Part shown: piece after piece, positions 8,012 through 16,072 of the stretch | Position numbering within the stretch: position 1 is the stretch's first letter | How the letters are laid out: each line of letters starts with the position of its first letter | Translations under genes and position numbers: made by a program | The notes under the pieces: generated by a model | Databases searched by the model: none | What the model saw: only the letters and a program-made list of their open reading frames with translations | What the model was told of the DNA's origin: nothing | Assembly (NCBI GenBank): GCA_018883755.1 | Contig: JAHLFR010000003.1 | Span: 1-39,061 of the forward strand | From: Candidatus Methanocorpusculum faecipullorum | GTDB taxonomy: Archaea > Halobacteriota > Methanomicrobia > Methanomicrobiales > Methanocorpusculaceae | Length of the DNA: 39,061 nucleotides | Reading direction: 5' to 3'

Positions 8012-9844
8012 TTATCTCTTCTTTTCTTTGAAAGATCGCACGTGCGCAGCAGGAATCAGATCGCCAATGAGATCACTTCTTTTCGCCTGTATCAGTCCAG
8101 CAATGGCAAGATCATACTGCTTGGGATCTTTCCACTGCAAAAGGGCACGCTGAATACGTTTTTCGCCCCCAACCGGAACATAGACCTTCTTCTGCGTAAG
8201 AGGGTGAATGCCGCTGTAGTACATTGCCGTAGACAAAGTCATTGGAACCGGTGTAAAGTCCTGTACCTGCTCAGTGTAAAGATGGTACTTTTGCAGGTAC
8301 AATGCAAGATCAATCATATCCTCAATCCGGCATCCGGGATGTGAGGACATGAGATACGGCAGCAAATACTGACGGTTCTTTCCCTTTGGTGTTTCGCGCG
8401 TTTGTAACTGTTCAAAACGCGTATAAAAGTCAGAAAACACACGGCCAGGCGGTTTGTTCATCAGTTCGGTCACGTGCGTGGAGATGTGTTCGGGTGCGAC
8501 CTTAAGATGTCCGGAGATATAATGTTCCCGTAGCTCCAGCAGGTATCGGTCCCCCAGATCATCTTTTGGAATGAGATCATAGCGGATGCCGGAGCTGATG
8601 AACACATGTTTGACCTTTGGAAGTTTACGCAGACGTTCCAGAAGTGCCAGCTGCCGTTCGGTCCCGTTGGTGAACTTCCCGCATTTCATACAGTTTTTGT
8701 CAGGACAGGGCGTTCCCGTCTCCCATATTTTGCAGGAACAACCGTACATGTTTGCGGTTGGTCCGCCCACGTCCTGAATTGTTCCCCGAAACTCCGGCAT
8801 TTCGGTTATCCGCTTTGCTTCACGAATAAGCGACTCCTCGCTCCGAGAGGTGATAATCCTTCCCTGATGATGCGTGATGGCGCAGAACGAACAGCCGCCA
8901 AAGCAGCCGCGGTGAGTTACCAAGGAGAACTGAACAGGCTCAAGAGCGGGAACTGGTTCCTGATATGAGGGATGCTGCCTGCGGGTAAACGGGAGTTCAT
9001 AGAGATGATCCAGTTCATCGGTGGTCATCGGCCTCATGGGAGGGTTTGCTATGATCACGGTTTTCGGATGAGGCTGTACTAGTTGCTTGTGCCCATCACG
9101 ATACATGACTGCATAGGCGTTTGCAAACTTCCTTTTATCTATAACATCCGGATAGGACGGGAGCAGTACGGCATCATCCAGCGGATTTTTGCGGAACTCG
9201 CCCACACTCATTGTCCAGCAGGTACCGGGAATATCACGAAGTCTCTCTGCGGGATCTCCATTCCGCATTCGTTTTGCAATTTCGATGAGAGCAAGTTCTC
9301 CCATTCCATACACGAGAAGCGATGCCGGTGCATCAGCAAGGATTCCCTGCCGGACACTGTTGCTCCAGTAATCATAGTGCGCAAAACGCCGGAGGCTTGC
9401 CTCAATGCCTCCAATGATGATCGGGGTCTTAGGATACTGCCGGTGGAGAGCGTTTACATACACAATTGTTGTCCGCTCTGGGCGGGTGAGTTTTCCTCCG
9501 GGTGAGTAGCTGTCCTTTGATCGTTTTTTCAGCGCTGGCGTGTACGCATTGACCAGAGGATCCACCGCACCCGGAACGACCGCAAAAAACAGGCGCGGTT
9601 CTCCCAGCTGTGTAAAACTTTTGAACTTGTGATCCCTCCAGTCCGGCTGGGCTATGATCCCTACAGTAAAACCCGCATCCCACAAAGCCCGACCGATCAA
9701 TGCCGCCGCAAACGAAGGATGATCTACGTAGGCATCACCGGAAACGAGAATTATATCGGGTTGGGTAATACCACACGCATTCAGTTCCTTTGGCGTCATC
9801 GGTAAAAATTCCGGCTGCGGTAAGGGACTTTGAGGGAGAGGCAT
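8012..9844 (-). CDS. YgiQ family radical SAM protein (UPF0313)
   Basis: A 610-residue radical S-adenosylmethionine enzyme of the YgiQ/UPF0313 family, whose reaction is unknown. The N-terminal region (residues 30-300) is a B12-binding-like domain with IILVSGDAYVDHPSF and IIIGGIEASLRR. The radical SAM core follows with the CxxxCxxC motif at C314, C318 and C321 (HRGCFGGCSFC). A second cysteine group, CSCKIWETGTPC plus CxxC (about residues 370-388), may hold another cluster or zinc, as in the family. Length agrees with archaeal and bacterial members (about 600). It stands alone on the minus strand. The ATG at 9799 is an alternative start. Confidence 0.9.
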   Translation of the reverse strand: MPLPQSPLPQPEFLPMTPKELNACGITQPDIILVSGDAYVDHPSFAAALIGRALWDAGFTVGIIAQPDWRDHKFKSFTQLGEPRLFFAVVPGAVDPLVNAYTPALKKRSKDSYSPGGKLTRPERTTIVYVNALHRQYPKTPIIIGGIEASLRRFAHYDYWSNSVRQGILADAPASLLVYGMGELALIEIAKRMRNGDPAERLRDIPGTCWTMSVGEFRKNPLDDAVLLPSYPDVIDKRKFANAYAVMYRDGHKQLVQPHPKTVIIANPPMRPMTTDELDHLYELPFTRRQHPSYQEPVPALEPVQFSLVTHRGCFGGCSFCAITHHQGRIITSRSEESLIREAKRITEMPEFRGTIQDVGGPTANMYGCSCKIWETGTPCPDKNCMKCGKFTNGTERQLALLERLRKLPKVKHVFISSGIRYDLIPKDDLGDRYLLELREHYISGHLKVAPEHISTHVTELMNKPPGRVFSDFYTRFEQLQTRETPKGKNRQYLLPYLMSSHPGCRIEDMIDLALYLQKYHLYTEQVQDFTPVPMTLSTAMYYSGIHPLTQKKVYVPVGGEKRIQRALLQWKDPKQYDLAIAGLIQAKRSDLIGDLIPAAHVRSFKEKKR

Positions 9845-9915
9845 AGTTGTTCTCTATGATTGTACCGGAGGGGTGATAAGTGTCGCGTCTGTCCTTGATT
9901 ACGGGAAACTATATA

Positions 9916-9928
9916 TTACATAATGTAA
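9916..9928. promoter_or_regulatory. Palindrome TTACAT-A-ATGTAA in promoter-like DNA
   Basis: Perfect 6-bp arms around one central base, inside a TATA-rich run (9911-9938). A close variant (TTGTAT-A-ATGTAA) recurs at 10257-10268 just before the membrane protein/XRE gene pair. The core ATAATGTAAAA is identical in both. It is a good candidate for the site bound by the small XRE regulator encoded at 10940; this is inferred. Confidence 0.45.
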
Positions 9929-10148
9929 AATATATCATACACTGAAGGAATGAGGAAACAAAGGCGGTGCCTTCAGGCACAGCAGTAGTATTCCCTTTCC
10001 TCCAGGAAGTGAGATGAAAATTCCTCCTCTAATCGTAGACACGAAAAACACATTCAGCAAGAAAAACAACAGCACACACCATCCAAACAGGTAAGAATCA
10101 GTCACATACACACCCATACATAATACCACACACAGGTAGACTCAAAAA

Positions 10149-10185
10149 GCATCAGCCGGTAAAACCCCCATGAGACGGCTGATGC
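10149..10185. repeat. Hairpin with perfect 10-bp arms
   Basis: GCATCAGCCG pairs exactly with CGGCTGATGC across a 17-base loop. A pyrimidine-rich, T-containing run follows at about 10193-10206. It could end a small transcript from the upstream A/T-rich element, or be a protein-binding site. Its role is unknown. Confidence 0.45.
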
Positions 10186-10255
10186 AACTGGGTTCTCTCT
10201 TTTTCTCAAGCTACAACTACCGGATATGAGAAAGGTATAATATCCCTCTACACAA

Positions 10256-10268
10256 TTGTATAATGTAA
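10256..10268 (+). promoter_or_regulatory. TATA/operator-like element before the sensor-XRE pair
   Basis: The run TTGTATAATGTAA repeats the core of the palindrome at 9916-9928, with two mismatches in the left arm. It lies about 55-65 bp before the ATG at 10324 and includes a TATA-like sequence, so it can serve both as promoter and as operator for the downstream pair. This reading rests on similarity and position. Confidence 0.4.
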
Positions 10269-10323
10269 AAGATTGCATACATCATCGTAAAAGATGAGGG
10301 GAGTCTCGGCAGGGTTGACAGTC

Positions 10324-10956
10324 ATGAAACAAAATACCTTCTATATTATAATCGGCATCATCGGCCTCATTGAGGTTCTGCTTTTCTGGGAATCCATCCA
10401 GTTGTCCAACCCGTTTATTATTGGAGTGGGTTTCTTTGTCGGAGCGGTACTGTATTTTGTTCTGCGCAGAAAAGTGACGGACTGCTATGCAGACGAGCGT
10501 CAGAATCTCATTGATATGAAAACGGCATCAGCAACGCTGAAAGCGTTTTGGGTCAGTTTTTTTTCCGTAAATCTTGCAACAGTTGTCTATGTTTTCAGTG
10601 CTCCTCTTGGTTTTCAGGATTTTACTGTCTCTATTTCCCAACAGGAAAGTACAAACGTCATCCCGGAGATTGGGGATCGTTTACTCCACGGACTGAACGT
10701 TACCCAGCAACACATAGACGGATCTGTTTCAATTACAATCCACCAGAATGCAACAGATGTTCTCACCTCCGCAAGTACCACACCGATGGAGATTATTAAT
10801 ATCTTCCCGGCACCGCCGGAAACGATCGCCATATCTCATCTCGGCGTTTTTGGTGTTATCCAGATCCTCCTGCTTGTATTGATGCTGTTCATCTATGTCG
10901 CATTCAGAATTTATTACGCTCATAAGTTCGGGGAGTGGGATGACGATGAAGAATAA
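10324..10956 (+). CDS. Four-helix membrane protein, DUF2178-like, partner of XRE regulator
   Basis: A 210-residue membrane protein with four predicted helices (about residues 5-22, 30-48, 76-93 and 172-194). The cytoplasmic loop between helices 2 and 3 carries TDCYADERQNLIDMKTASA, the DER-type element seen in DUF2178-like archaeal proteins that pair with small HTH genes. Between helices 3 and 4 lies a 75-residue polar segment (about 96-170) that the charge pattern places outside the cell. The tail EWDDDEE is cytoplasmic. The gene overlaps the XRE gene by 17 bp, so the two are almost surely co-expressed. A sensor feeding the regulator is inferred. I chose ATG 10324 because the upstream ATG at 10294 adds ten non-membrane residues. 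Confidence 0.65.
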   Translation: MKQNTFYIIIGIIGLIEVLLFWESIQLSNPFIIGVGFFVGAVLYFVLRRKVTDCYADERQNLIDMKTASATLKAFWVSFFSVNLATVVYVFSAPLGFQDFTVSISQQESTNVIPEIGDRLLHGLNVTQQHIDGSVSITIHQNATDVLTSASTTPMEIINIFPAPPETIAISHLGVFGVIQILLLVLMLFIYVAFRIYYAHKFGEWDDDEE

Positions 10957-11140
10957 GATCAAAGTCTATCGGGCAATGAACGATCTCACACAGGAAGGGC
11001 TTGCGCAAGCTCTTGGCGTTACCCGCCAGACGATCCTCGCCATTGAGAAAGGGAAATATGATCCTTCACTTGAGCTTGCATTTCGAATGGCAAGATACTT
11101 CAACACGACCATTGAGGAGATCTTCACGTTTGAGGCGTGA
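10940..11140 (+). CDS. Minimal XRE-type transcriptional regulator
   Basis: A 66-residue helix-turn-helix protein with nothing outside the HTH fold. It reads KVYRAMNDLTQEGLAQALGVTRQTI, then IEKGKYDPSLELAFRMARYF and TIEEIF, the classic five-helix XRE layout with the recognition helix near TRQTILAIE. There is no ligand-binding or dimerisation extension, so signal input must come from elsewhere, most likely the membrane protein encoded just before it. Start ATG 10940 has GGGGAG a few bases upstream; ATG 10946 is an alternative. It probably binds the palindromic sites upstream of its operon. Confidence 0.85.
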   Translation: MTMKNKIKVYRAMNDLTQEGLAQALGVTRQTILAIEKGKYDPSLELAFRMARYFNTTIEEIFTFEA

Positions 11141-11216
11141 AGTACTTCAATTCTGTTTTAAAAATATACCTGCAAGAGACGTTCACATACACGATCGTGC
11201 CGGCAGTCAGATAATC

Positions 11217-11233
11217 TAAAAATAAAAAAAAGT
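11217..11233 (-). terminator. T-rich terminator after ribB
   Basis: Read on the minus strand, an almost unbroken T run (AAAAATAAAAAAAA on the plus strand) begins directly after the ribB stop codon. Archaeal termination often needs only such a U tract. Confidence 0.5.
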
Positions 11234-11917
11234 TTAGGCTGCGGCCCTGCGCCGCTCCCACTCATCGAGCACTTCCTGACCCTCAATAAATACCAGTCCA
11301 TGCTCTTTTGCATATGCTTTTGCCCCTTCTTTGTCAAGAGCAAAGCCGTTGTCGGCCATCATCTCACAGATGGTTACCGCAGGAGTGACACCTGCCATCT
11401 GTGCAAGAGCAACCGACAACTCCGTCTGCCCACGACGTTGATCCAGCAGATCATCAGCGGCACGCAAAAGAGCCATATGACCTGGAGTACGGAAATCATC
11501 CGAGAACTTTCCGACATTGCCGTTCTCAAAGTTTTTCACATACTCTGCAATCGAGGTAACGGTCAAAGCACGATCGCGATCGGTGACGCCAGTATAGGTG
11601 TTGCGGTGGTTCACCCACAGAGAGAAGGAGGAGTGATTGCGCCGGTCGTAGGGGACATCCCCTTCTTTTTCCACAATATCTCCTGCGAAGCGAAGAGCGT
11701 CAGATGCAAAAGGCAGGCCAAATGCCTGTGCTGCGGCTCCGGAGATTGCCGTACAGATCAGGCCGCCTCCGTCTTTCCGGAACATACGGATGGTTTCCGG
11801 GGTTACTGCGGAGGAGAGGATTGCAAAGTCCGTCTCTCTTTCGCGATTGTCGAAATCATACAGCAGAATTACTTTACCCTGTTTCAGGGCGTCCAATGCC
11901 TCATCAATCATATCCAA
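11234..11917 (-). CDS. ribB: 3,4-dihydroxy-2-butanone 4-phosphate synthase
   Basis: Converts ribulose 5-phosphate to the four-carbon precursor of riboflavin plus formate, in the cytoplasm with Mg2+. Length 227 matches the monofunctional enzyme. The acidic metal/phosphate site is DFDNRERETD (residues 21-30). The GGGLIC segment (about 50-55), the RTPGHM stretch with its catalytic His, and the later TELSVALAQMAG helix with its Glu are all in place. It overlaps the upstream riboflavin kinase gene by 14 bp, so the two riboflavin steps share a transcript. ATG 11911 is a possible alternative start. F420 and flavin demand is high in methanogens, which suits the context. Confidence 0.93.
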   Translation of the reverse strand: MDMIDEALDALKQGKVILLYDFDNRERETDFAILSSAVTPETIRMFRKDGGGLICTAISGAAAQAFGLPFASDALRFAGDIVEKEGDVPYDRRNHSSFSLWVNHRNTYTGVTDRDRALTVTSIAEYVKNFENGNVGKFSDDFRTPGHMALLRAADDLLDQRRGQTELSVALAQMAGVTPAVTICEMMADNGFALDKEGAKAYAKEHGLVFIEGQEVLDEWERRRAAA

Positions 11918-12578
11918 TCTCTACCTCTACACTGTCATTGTCATTCAGTTCAAGCGTTCCACGCAGAGGAACGCCTGAGATAACTTCAATAATGTCCTCC
12001 GGATAATGTGTGCGACCGGGGACAACAATCGCACAGGGAATGTCGTCGATTCTACAGGGGATACAGCGTGCCTCTCCAAACGTCCGGTGTTCATCAGAAA
12101 ACCCGGGAATGGTAATCCACTCAAGTGCATCGATCCGTTTACGGACCAGGACACTCTGCGGGTTCAGTTTTACGTTCAGGGTACCGGGGTACGGGACAAA
12201 ACCGCAAAGTTCAGTGAACTTTTCCTGGTAGTGAGGTATCGACATATAATATCTGCCTTCCCCAACTCCGGAGATCACACTGCCGGTGAGCACGTAGTGC
12301 CCGCCAATACGATCAAAGATTTTGCAGTACTCCGAAAACTCACGGCGCAACAGTTCTTCTCCGGCCTTTGTCACCAGTACAAACTGACCCGATGACTCGG
12401 TAGTCCGGGAAATAAGATGAGCCGTCTCCAATGACCGCAGTCTGCGCGAAGCGGTCTGCTGGCTGATACCCAGCAGTTCGCCAAGGCTCTGCGTAGATAG
12501 ACGGACCGGCCCTTTACATCCTCCCATTGCTGCGATACGCTTCAGACAGAGAGTATCCTCTGCATCGACTGTAACCAT
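11904..12578 (-). CDS. ribK: CTP-dependent riboflavin kinase with N-terminal HTH
   Basis: Makes FMN from riboflavin using CTP, an archaeal trait. The N-terminal part (residues 1-85) is a winged helix-turn-helix (LGELLGISQQTASRRLRSLE), as found fused to RibK in many euryarchaea. The C-terminal barrel (about 93-224) holds LTGSVISGVGEGRYYMS and PGTLNVKL, the nucleotide and riboflavin site. The fusion suggests the protein also regulates riboflavin genes. A TATA-like element on the minus strand (12603-12609) lies about 25-30 bp before ATG 12578, so the leader is near zero. It overlaps ribB by 14 bp. Confidence 0.9.
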   Translation of the reverse strand: MVTVDAEDTLCLKRIAAMGGCKGPVRLSTQSLGELLGISQQTASRRLRSLETAHLISRTTESSGQFVLVTKAGEELLRREFSEYCKIFDRIGGHYVLTGSVISGVGEGRYYMSIPHYQEKFTELCGFVPYPGTLNVKLNPQSVLVRKRIDALEWITIPGFSDEHRTFGEARCIPCRIDDIPCAIVVPGRTHYPEDIIEVISGVPLRGTLELNDNDSVEVEIGYD

Positions 12579-12602
12579 GATACTCAGTATTGGGTGGTTT
12601 CC

Positions 12603-12609
12603 TATATAT
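12603..12609 (-). promoter_or_regulatory. TATA box for ribK-ribB
   Basis: The run TATATAT on the divergent intergenic DNA is centred 28 bp before the ribK ATG. At the usual spacing of about 25 bp from TATA to start site this predicts a leaderless or nearly leaderless mRNA. The fused HTH of RibK could act here. Confidence 0.45.
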
Positions 12610-12688
12610 GAGTTATCATCTATTACTTCGTGTATTGACGAATTCGACGACCAGCCTTTTATCTATGGAACGAAATACAATATGTTGT

Positions 12689-13399
12689 ATGAAACCGGGA
12701 TTGCGTCAACAGCTTGCCGAAAAAATGGCAGGTGAAATTACTCTCTCAGACGCTCCCGGGAAAGCGCTGAAAAAATGGAGATCCAGTTTTCAGATTGCAC
12801 CCGGTGTGCTTGCAGACCATCTTGGTATCTCTCCATCTGTTATTAGTGATTATGAGAGCGGCCGAAGAAAAAGTCCTGGTACCGGTGTGGTCGGAAAAAT
12901 TGTAGATACCCTTCTGGATATTGATGAGGAGAATGGCGGAAAGTACATTCAGAAGTACGGCAAGCTTCTCTTCTCTGACTACGATGATGAAGTCATCTAT
13001 GACATCCATGATTTCGCCTCATCAGTTCCGATTCGAGAGTTGTCGGAACTGATCGAATGCACCCTTCTTTACGGATCCGAGGAACATCAGATCTTCGGGT
13101 ATACCGTGGTGAACAGCCAAAATGCAATTCTGAACCTTTCTCCAAATGAGTTCAACCGCATTTACGGATGGAGCACCGAACGAGCACTGATCTTTACGGA
13201 CGTTTCCACCGGAAAGTCGCCAATGATTGCCATTCGCGTAACGCCGTTCAAACCCCCGTATGTCATCTTACAGGGAATTGATATGGACAATGTTCACCCG
13301 CTGGTAAAACAGCTTGCAGAGAAGGACCGCATAACCGTATTATGTACATCGCTTGATGTGCAGGAAATTATTACCCGCCTGAGGAATACAGAATGGTAG
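12689..13399 (+). CDS. HTH (XRE-type) regulator of the mevalonate-entry operon
   Basis: A 236-residue predicted regulator. Residues about 15-75 form an XRE helix-turn-helix ([21 protein letters not shown], then [19 protein letters not shown]). The remaining 150 residues form a conserved archaeal C-terminal domain with no motif I can name, likely a ligand-sensing or dimerisation unit. It overlaps the start of HMG-CoA synthase by 7 bp and heads a four-gene set for isoprenoid precursor synthesis, so control of that pathway is a fair inference. ATG 12689 is favoured because a TTTTATCTA element (12657-12665) lies about 27 bp upstream; ATG 12665 would overlap that element. Confidence 0.82.
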   Translation: MKPGLRQQLAEKMAGEITLSDAPGKALKKWRSSFQIAPGVLADHLGISPSVISDYESGRRKSPGTGVVGKIVDTLLDIDEENGGKYIQKYGKLLFSDYDDEVIYDIHDFASSVPIRELSELIECTLLYGSEEHQIFGYTVVNSQNAILNLSPNEFNRIYGWSTERALIFTDVSTGKSPMIAIRVTPFKPPYVILQGIDMDNVHPLVKQLAEKDRITVLCTSLDVQEIITRLRNTEW

Positions 13400-14436
13400 G
13401 AATTATTACCTATGGGGCATACATCCCCCGTTACAGAATTAAGGTCGAGGAGATCGCACGTGTCTGGGGTGCAAATGCCGCAGAAATTAAGGGTGGCCTT
13501 GGTGTTTTCGAAAAAGCCGTTCCCGACTATGATGAAAACACAGCAACAATTGCGGTGGAAGCAGCCCGCAGCGCCCTTGCACGCAGAGCAGTTGATCCCG
13601 CAGAGATTAAAGCAGTCTATGTAGGTTCCGAGTCACACCCCTATGCAGTCAAACCAACCGCAGTAACGGTAGGTGAAGCTATCGGTGCAACACCGGTTAT
13701 GACTGCAGCCGACTACGAGTTTGCCTGTAAAGCAGGAACTGCCGGAATTCAGACAGCAATGGGCTTGGTATCTTCCGGTATGATGAAGTATGCGGTTGCG
13801 ATCGGTGCGGATACGGCACAGGGCGCTCCCGGCGATGCTCTGGAGTACACTGCAGCTGCCGGCGGCGCAGCATACGTGATTGGAAACGACGATCCAATTG
13901 CAGTGATTAACCACACCTGTTCATTTTCAACCGATACGCCTGACTTCTGGCGCCGTGAAGGTGAGGATTACCCCCGCCACGGGGGACGGTTCTCCGGTGA
14001 ACCCGGATACTTCAAGCACGTAACTGGTGCTGCACGCATGATGCTGGAACACATGGGTACAAAGCCCGCGGACTACGATTACGCGGTGTTCCACCAGCCA
14101 AACGCAAAGTTCCCTCAGAAAGGTGCTGCGATGCTTGGTTTCACACATGATCAGATCAAGACCGGACTTCTTGCTCCAAGACTTGGAAACACCTACAGTG
14201 GTGCAGTACCCCTTGGACTTGCAGCAGTACTTGATATCGCAAAACCCGGAGATCGTATTTTCATAACAAGTTACGGCAGCGGTTCAGGATCAGATGCATT
14301 TGATCTGACTGTAACGGATGCGATTCTTGACAAGATCGACAGAACCAAAGGACCGAGCGTTGAGGCAATGCTTGCCGCAGGAAAGTATCTAGATTATGCG
14401 GTGTACGCACGCCACAAAGGAAAGATCAAGGTGTGA
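13393..14436 (+). CDS. Hydroxymethylglutaryl-CoA synthase
   Basis: Condenses acetyl-CoA with acetoacetyl-CoA to HMG-CoA, the second step of the mevalonate route to archaeal lipids. The 347-residue length fits the archaeal form. The catalytic triad is visible: E80 ([11 protein letters not shown]), C112 (YEFACKAGT) and H234 ([11 protein letters not shown]). [10 protein letters not shown] loop near the C-terminus completes the thiolase-like fold. It is followed after 9 bp by the thiolase gene and then the DUF35 gene. In methanogens these three proteins form one complex that passes acetoacetyl-CoA directly from thiolase to synthase, and the gene order here supports the same arrangement. Confidence 0.95.
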   Translation: MVGIITYGAYIPRYRIKVEEIARVWGANAAEIKGGLGVFEKAVPDYDENTATIAVEAARSALARRAVDPAEIKAVYVGSESHPYAVKPTAVTVGEAIGATPVMTAADYEFACKAGTAGIQTAMGLVSSGMMKYAVAIGADTAQGAPGDALEYTAAAGGAAYVIGNDDPIAVINHTCSFSTDTPDFWRREGEDYPRHGGRFSGEPGYFKHVTGAARMMLEHMGTKPADYDYAVFHQPNAKFPQKGAAMLGFTHDQIKTGLLAPRLGNTYSGAVPLGLAAVLDIAKPGDRIFITSYGSGSGSDAFDLTVTDAILDKIDRTKGPSVEAMLAAGKYLDYAVYARHKGKIKV

Positions 14437-14445
14437 GGTGCAAAA

Positions 14446-15609
14446 ATGAGAGAAGTAGCAGTTATTGGTGCCGGAATTACGGCATTTGGAGAGCGCTGGG
14501 ATACCTCGTTCCGAGATCTGTGTACGGAAGCAGGTGTTGCAGCCCTCGAGGATGCAAATGTTGCAGGCGAACAGATCGATGCGATGTTTGTCGGATCGAT
14601 GTCTGCTGGCAGATTTATTGGCCAGGAACATGTAGGTGCTCTTGTTGCCGATTACGTAGGTCTCGGTGGAGAACTCCATGTACCGGCAACCCGTGTGGAA
14701 GCAGCATGTGCTTCCGGAGGTCTTGCATTCCGCCAGGCAGTTGCAGCAGTAGCGTCCGGCATGTCCGATGTGGTTGTCGCCGCAGGTGTTGAGAAGATGA
14801 CGGATGTTTCGGATGCAACCGATGTCCTCGCCGGAGCAGCCGATCGTGAGTGGGAGAGTTTTGCAGGAGCAACATTCCCGGGTCTTTATGCAATGATCGC
14901 CTGTGACTACATGAACAAGTACGGCCTTACCCGTGAACAGCTGGCACAGGTTGCAGTAAAGAACCACTACCACGGCGCACGTAATCCGTATGCACAGTTC
15001 AGATCAGAGATCACACAGTCAACAGTCATAAAATCCACGCTCGTTGCATCACCGCTGCGGCTTTTCGACTGTTCCCCGGTTTCAGACGGTGCAGCAGTAG
15101 TGATTGTCTGCCCGATGGAACGCGCAAAGGAGTTTACCGATACGCCAATTAAGGTTCTTGCCTCCGCTCAGGCAGGAGATACAATTGCACTTCATGACCG
15201 TCCCGACTTTTCCACCCTGGGTGCAACAGTTGCCGCAGGTAACGCCGCATTTAAGCAGGCAAAACTCGAACGCAAAGACATTGACTTTGTAGAGGTTCAT
15301 GACTGTTTCACGATCGCAGAGCTCTGTGCCATTGAGGATCTCGGATTTGTTCCAAAAGGAACGGCAGGAAAGTTCACCGAAGAAGGAGAAACACAGATCG
15401 GTGGAAAACTGCCAGTGAATACGTCCGGAGGTCTGAAAGCATGCGGTCACCCAGTAGGTGCAACCGGTATCAAGCAGGTCTGGGAGGTTGTCCAGCAGCT
15501 GAGAGGTGAAGCAGGAAAACGCCAGGTCGATGGAGCAGAGATTGGTATGACCCAGAACGTGGGTGGTACTGGTGCTACCGTTGTGTCACATATTTTCAGG
15601 AGGGCCTAA
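14446..15609 (+). CDS. Acetyl-CoA C-acetyltransferase (archaeal thiolase)
   Basis: Makes acetoacetyl-CoA from two acetyl-CoA. The 387-residue protein has the nucleophile C88 in VEAACASGG, the histidine of the [12 protein letters not shown] segment and the C-terminal [14 protein letters not shown] motif with the second cysteine and histidine. It belongs to the archaeal SCP-x-like thiolase group that depends on a DUF35 partner. That partner gene starts 2 bp after the stop codon, and HMG-CoA synthase lies just upstream, so the pathway enzymes are made together. Confidence 0.93.
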   Translation: MREVAVIGAGITAFGERWDTSFRDLCTEAGVAALEDANVAGEQIDAMFVGSMSAGRFIGQEHVGALVADYVGLGGELHVPATRVEAACASGGLAFRQAVAAVASGMSDVVVAAGVEKMTDVSDATDVLAGAADREWESFAGATFPGLYAMIACDYMNKYGLTREQLAQVAVKNHYHGARNPYAQFRSEITQSTVIKSTLVASPLRLFDCSPVSDGAAVVIVCPMERAKEFTDTPIKVLASAQAGDTIALHDRPDFSTLGATVAAGNAAFKQAKLERKDIDFVEVHDCFTIAELCAIEDLGFVPKGTAGKFTEEGETQIGGKLPVNTSGGLKACGHPVGATGIKQVWEVVQQLRGEAGKRQVDGAEIGMTQNVGGTGATVVSHIFRRA

Positions 15610-15611
15610 CA

Positions 15612-16007
15612 ATGACAGTTGCACGATTCTGGAGAGCAATTCCCCAGAGATACAATATGGTCGGTACGAAGTGTGAGACCTGCGGCAGAGTATTTTTCCC
15701 GCCGCGTTCGGTCTGCCCTCACTGCCGCAGGAATGGAAAGATTGTCGAACACAAATGTTCCGGCAAAGGAAAAGTCCTGACCTTCTCAGTTGTCCATTCG
15801 GCAAGCGATCAGTATGCGGACATGAAACCCTATGTTCTGGCGATTGTTGAACTGGAAGAAGGGGCACGTATGACGACACAGATAGTCTGTGAACCCGAAG
15901 AAGTGTACATCGGCATGCCGGTCAAATCGGTATTCCGCGTTCTGGACCGTGAAGGATCAGACGGTGTCATCCACTATGGTACGAAGTTCGTGCCGGACGT
16001 GGCTTAA
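15612..16007 (+). CDS. Zn-ribbon/OB-fold DUF35 protein
   Basis: A 131-residue scaffold protein. The N-terminal rubredoxin-like zinc ribbon has CETCG and CPHC (about residues 22-40), followed by an OB fold. In the archaeal thiolase/HMG-CoA synthase complex the DUF35 protein bridges the two enzymes and shares a pantetheine-binding channel. Its place directly after the thiolase gene fits that role. A T-rich run begins right after the stop codon. Confidence 0.92.
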   Translation: MTVARFWRAIPQRYNMVGTKCETCGRVFFPPRSVCPHCRRNGKIVEHKCSGKGKVLTFSVVHSASDQYADMKPYVLAIVELEEGARMTTQIVCEPEEVYIGMPVKSVFRVLDREGSDGVIHYGTKFVPDVA

Positions 16008-16038
16008 TTTTTCTTTTTTGCGTATCAGTCTGTCTTTG

Positions 16039-16057
16039 TCGGCACAAATATTGCCGA
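16039..16057. terminator. Hairpin between convergent transcripts
   Basis: TCGGCA-CAAATAT-TGCCGA forms a perfect 6-bp stem with a 7-base loop. Plus-strand T runs precede it (about 16009-16018), and an A run (16064-16070), which is T on the minus strand, follows. It may terminate the mevalonate operon and the convergent PH-domain gene. Confidence 0.45.
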
Positions 16058-16072
16058 TTGTTTAAAAAAAGA

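Larger units (their letters stand above)
9845..10323. other. Gene-poor stretch with palindromes, A/T-rich promoter-like elements and a hairpin
   Basis: I see no convincing gene in these 479 bases. They hold an A/T-rich element with a perfect palindrome (9916-9928), a small GTGCC-TTCA-GGCAC hairpin around 9967-9980, a 10-bp-arm hairpin (10149-10185) followed by a pyrimidine-rich run, and a second copy of the palindrome-like element (10256-10268) before the membrane-sensor gene. A 64-codon minus-strand frame (9935-10129) encodes a hydrophobic peptide but lacks a good ribosome binding site. A small RNA between about 9940 and 10206 is possible. Confidence 0.4.

Noticed and set aside
9940-10000. 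Possible signal recognition particle RNA (GCACAGCAG-like run)
   Set aside because: The symmetric loop and tetraloop of helix 8 are absent.
9935-10129. 64-codon minus-strand frame encoding a hydrophobic peptide
   Set aside because: It has no clear ribosome binding site, odd composition, and overlaps hairpins and promoter-like DNA. A single hydrophobic stretch from T-rich DNA is expected by chance.
11300-11983. 227-codon plus-strand frame opposite ribB
   Set aside because: Its peptide is Cys/His-rich and unlike any family, and it mirrors the strongly conserved ribB on the other strand.
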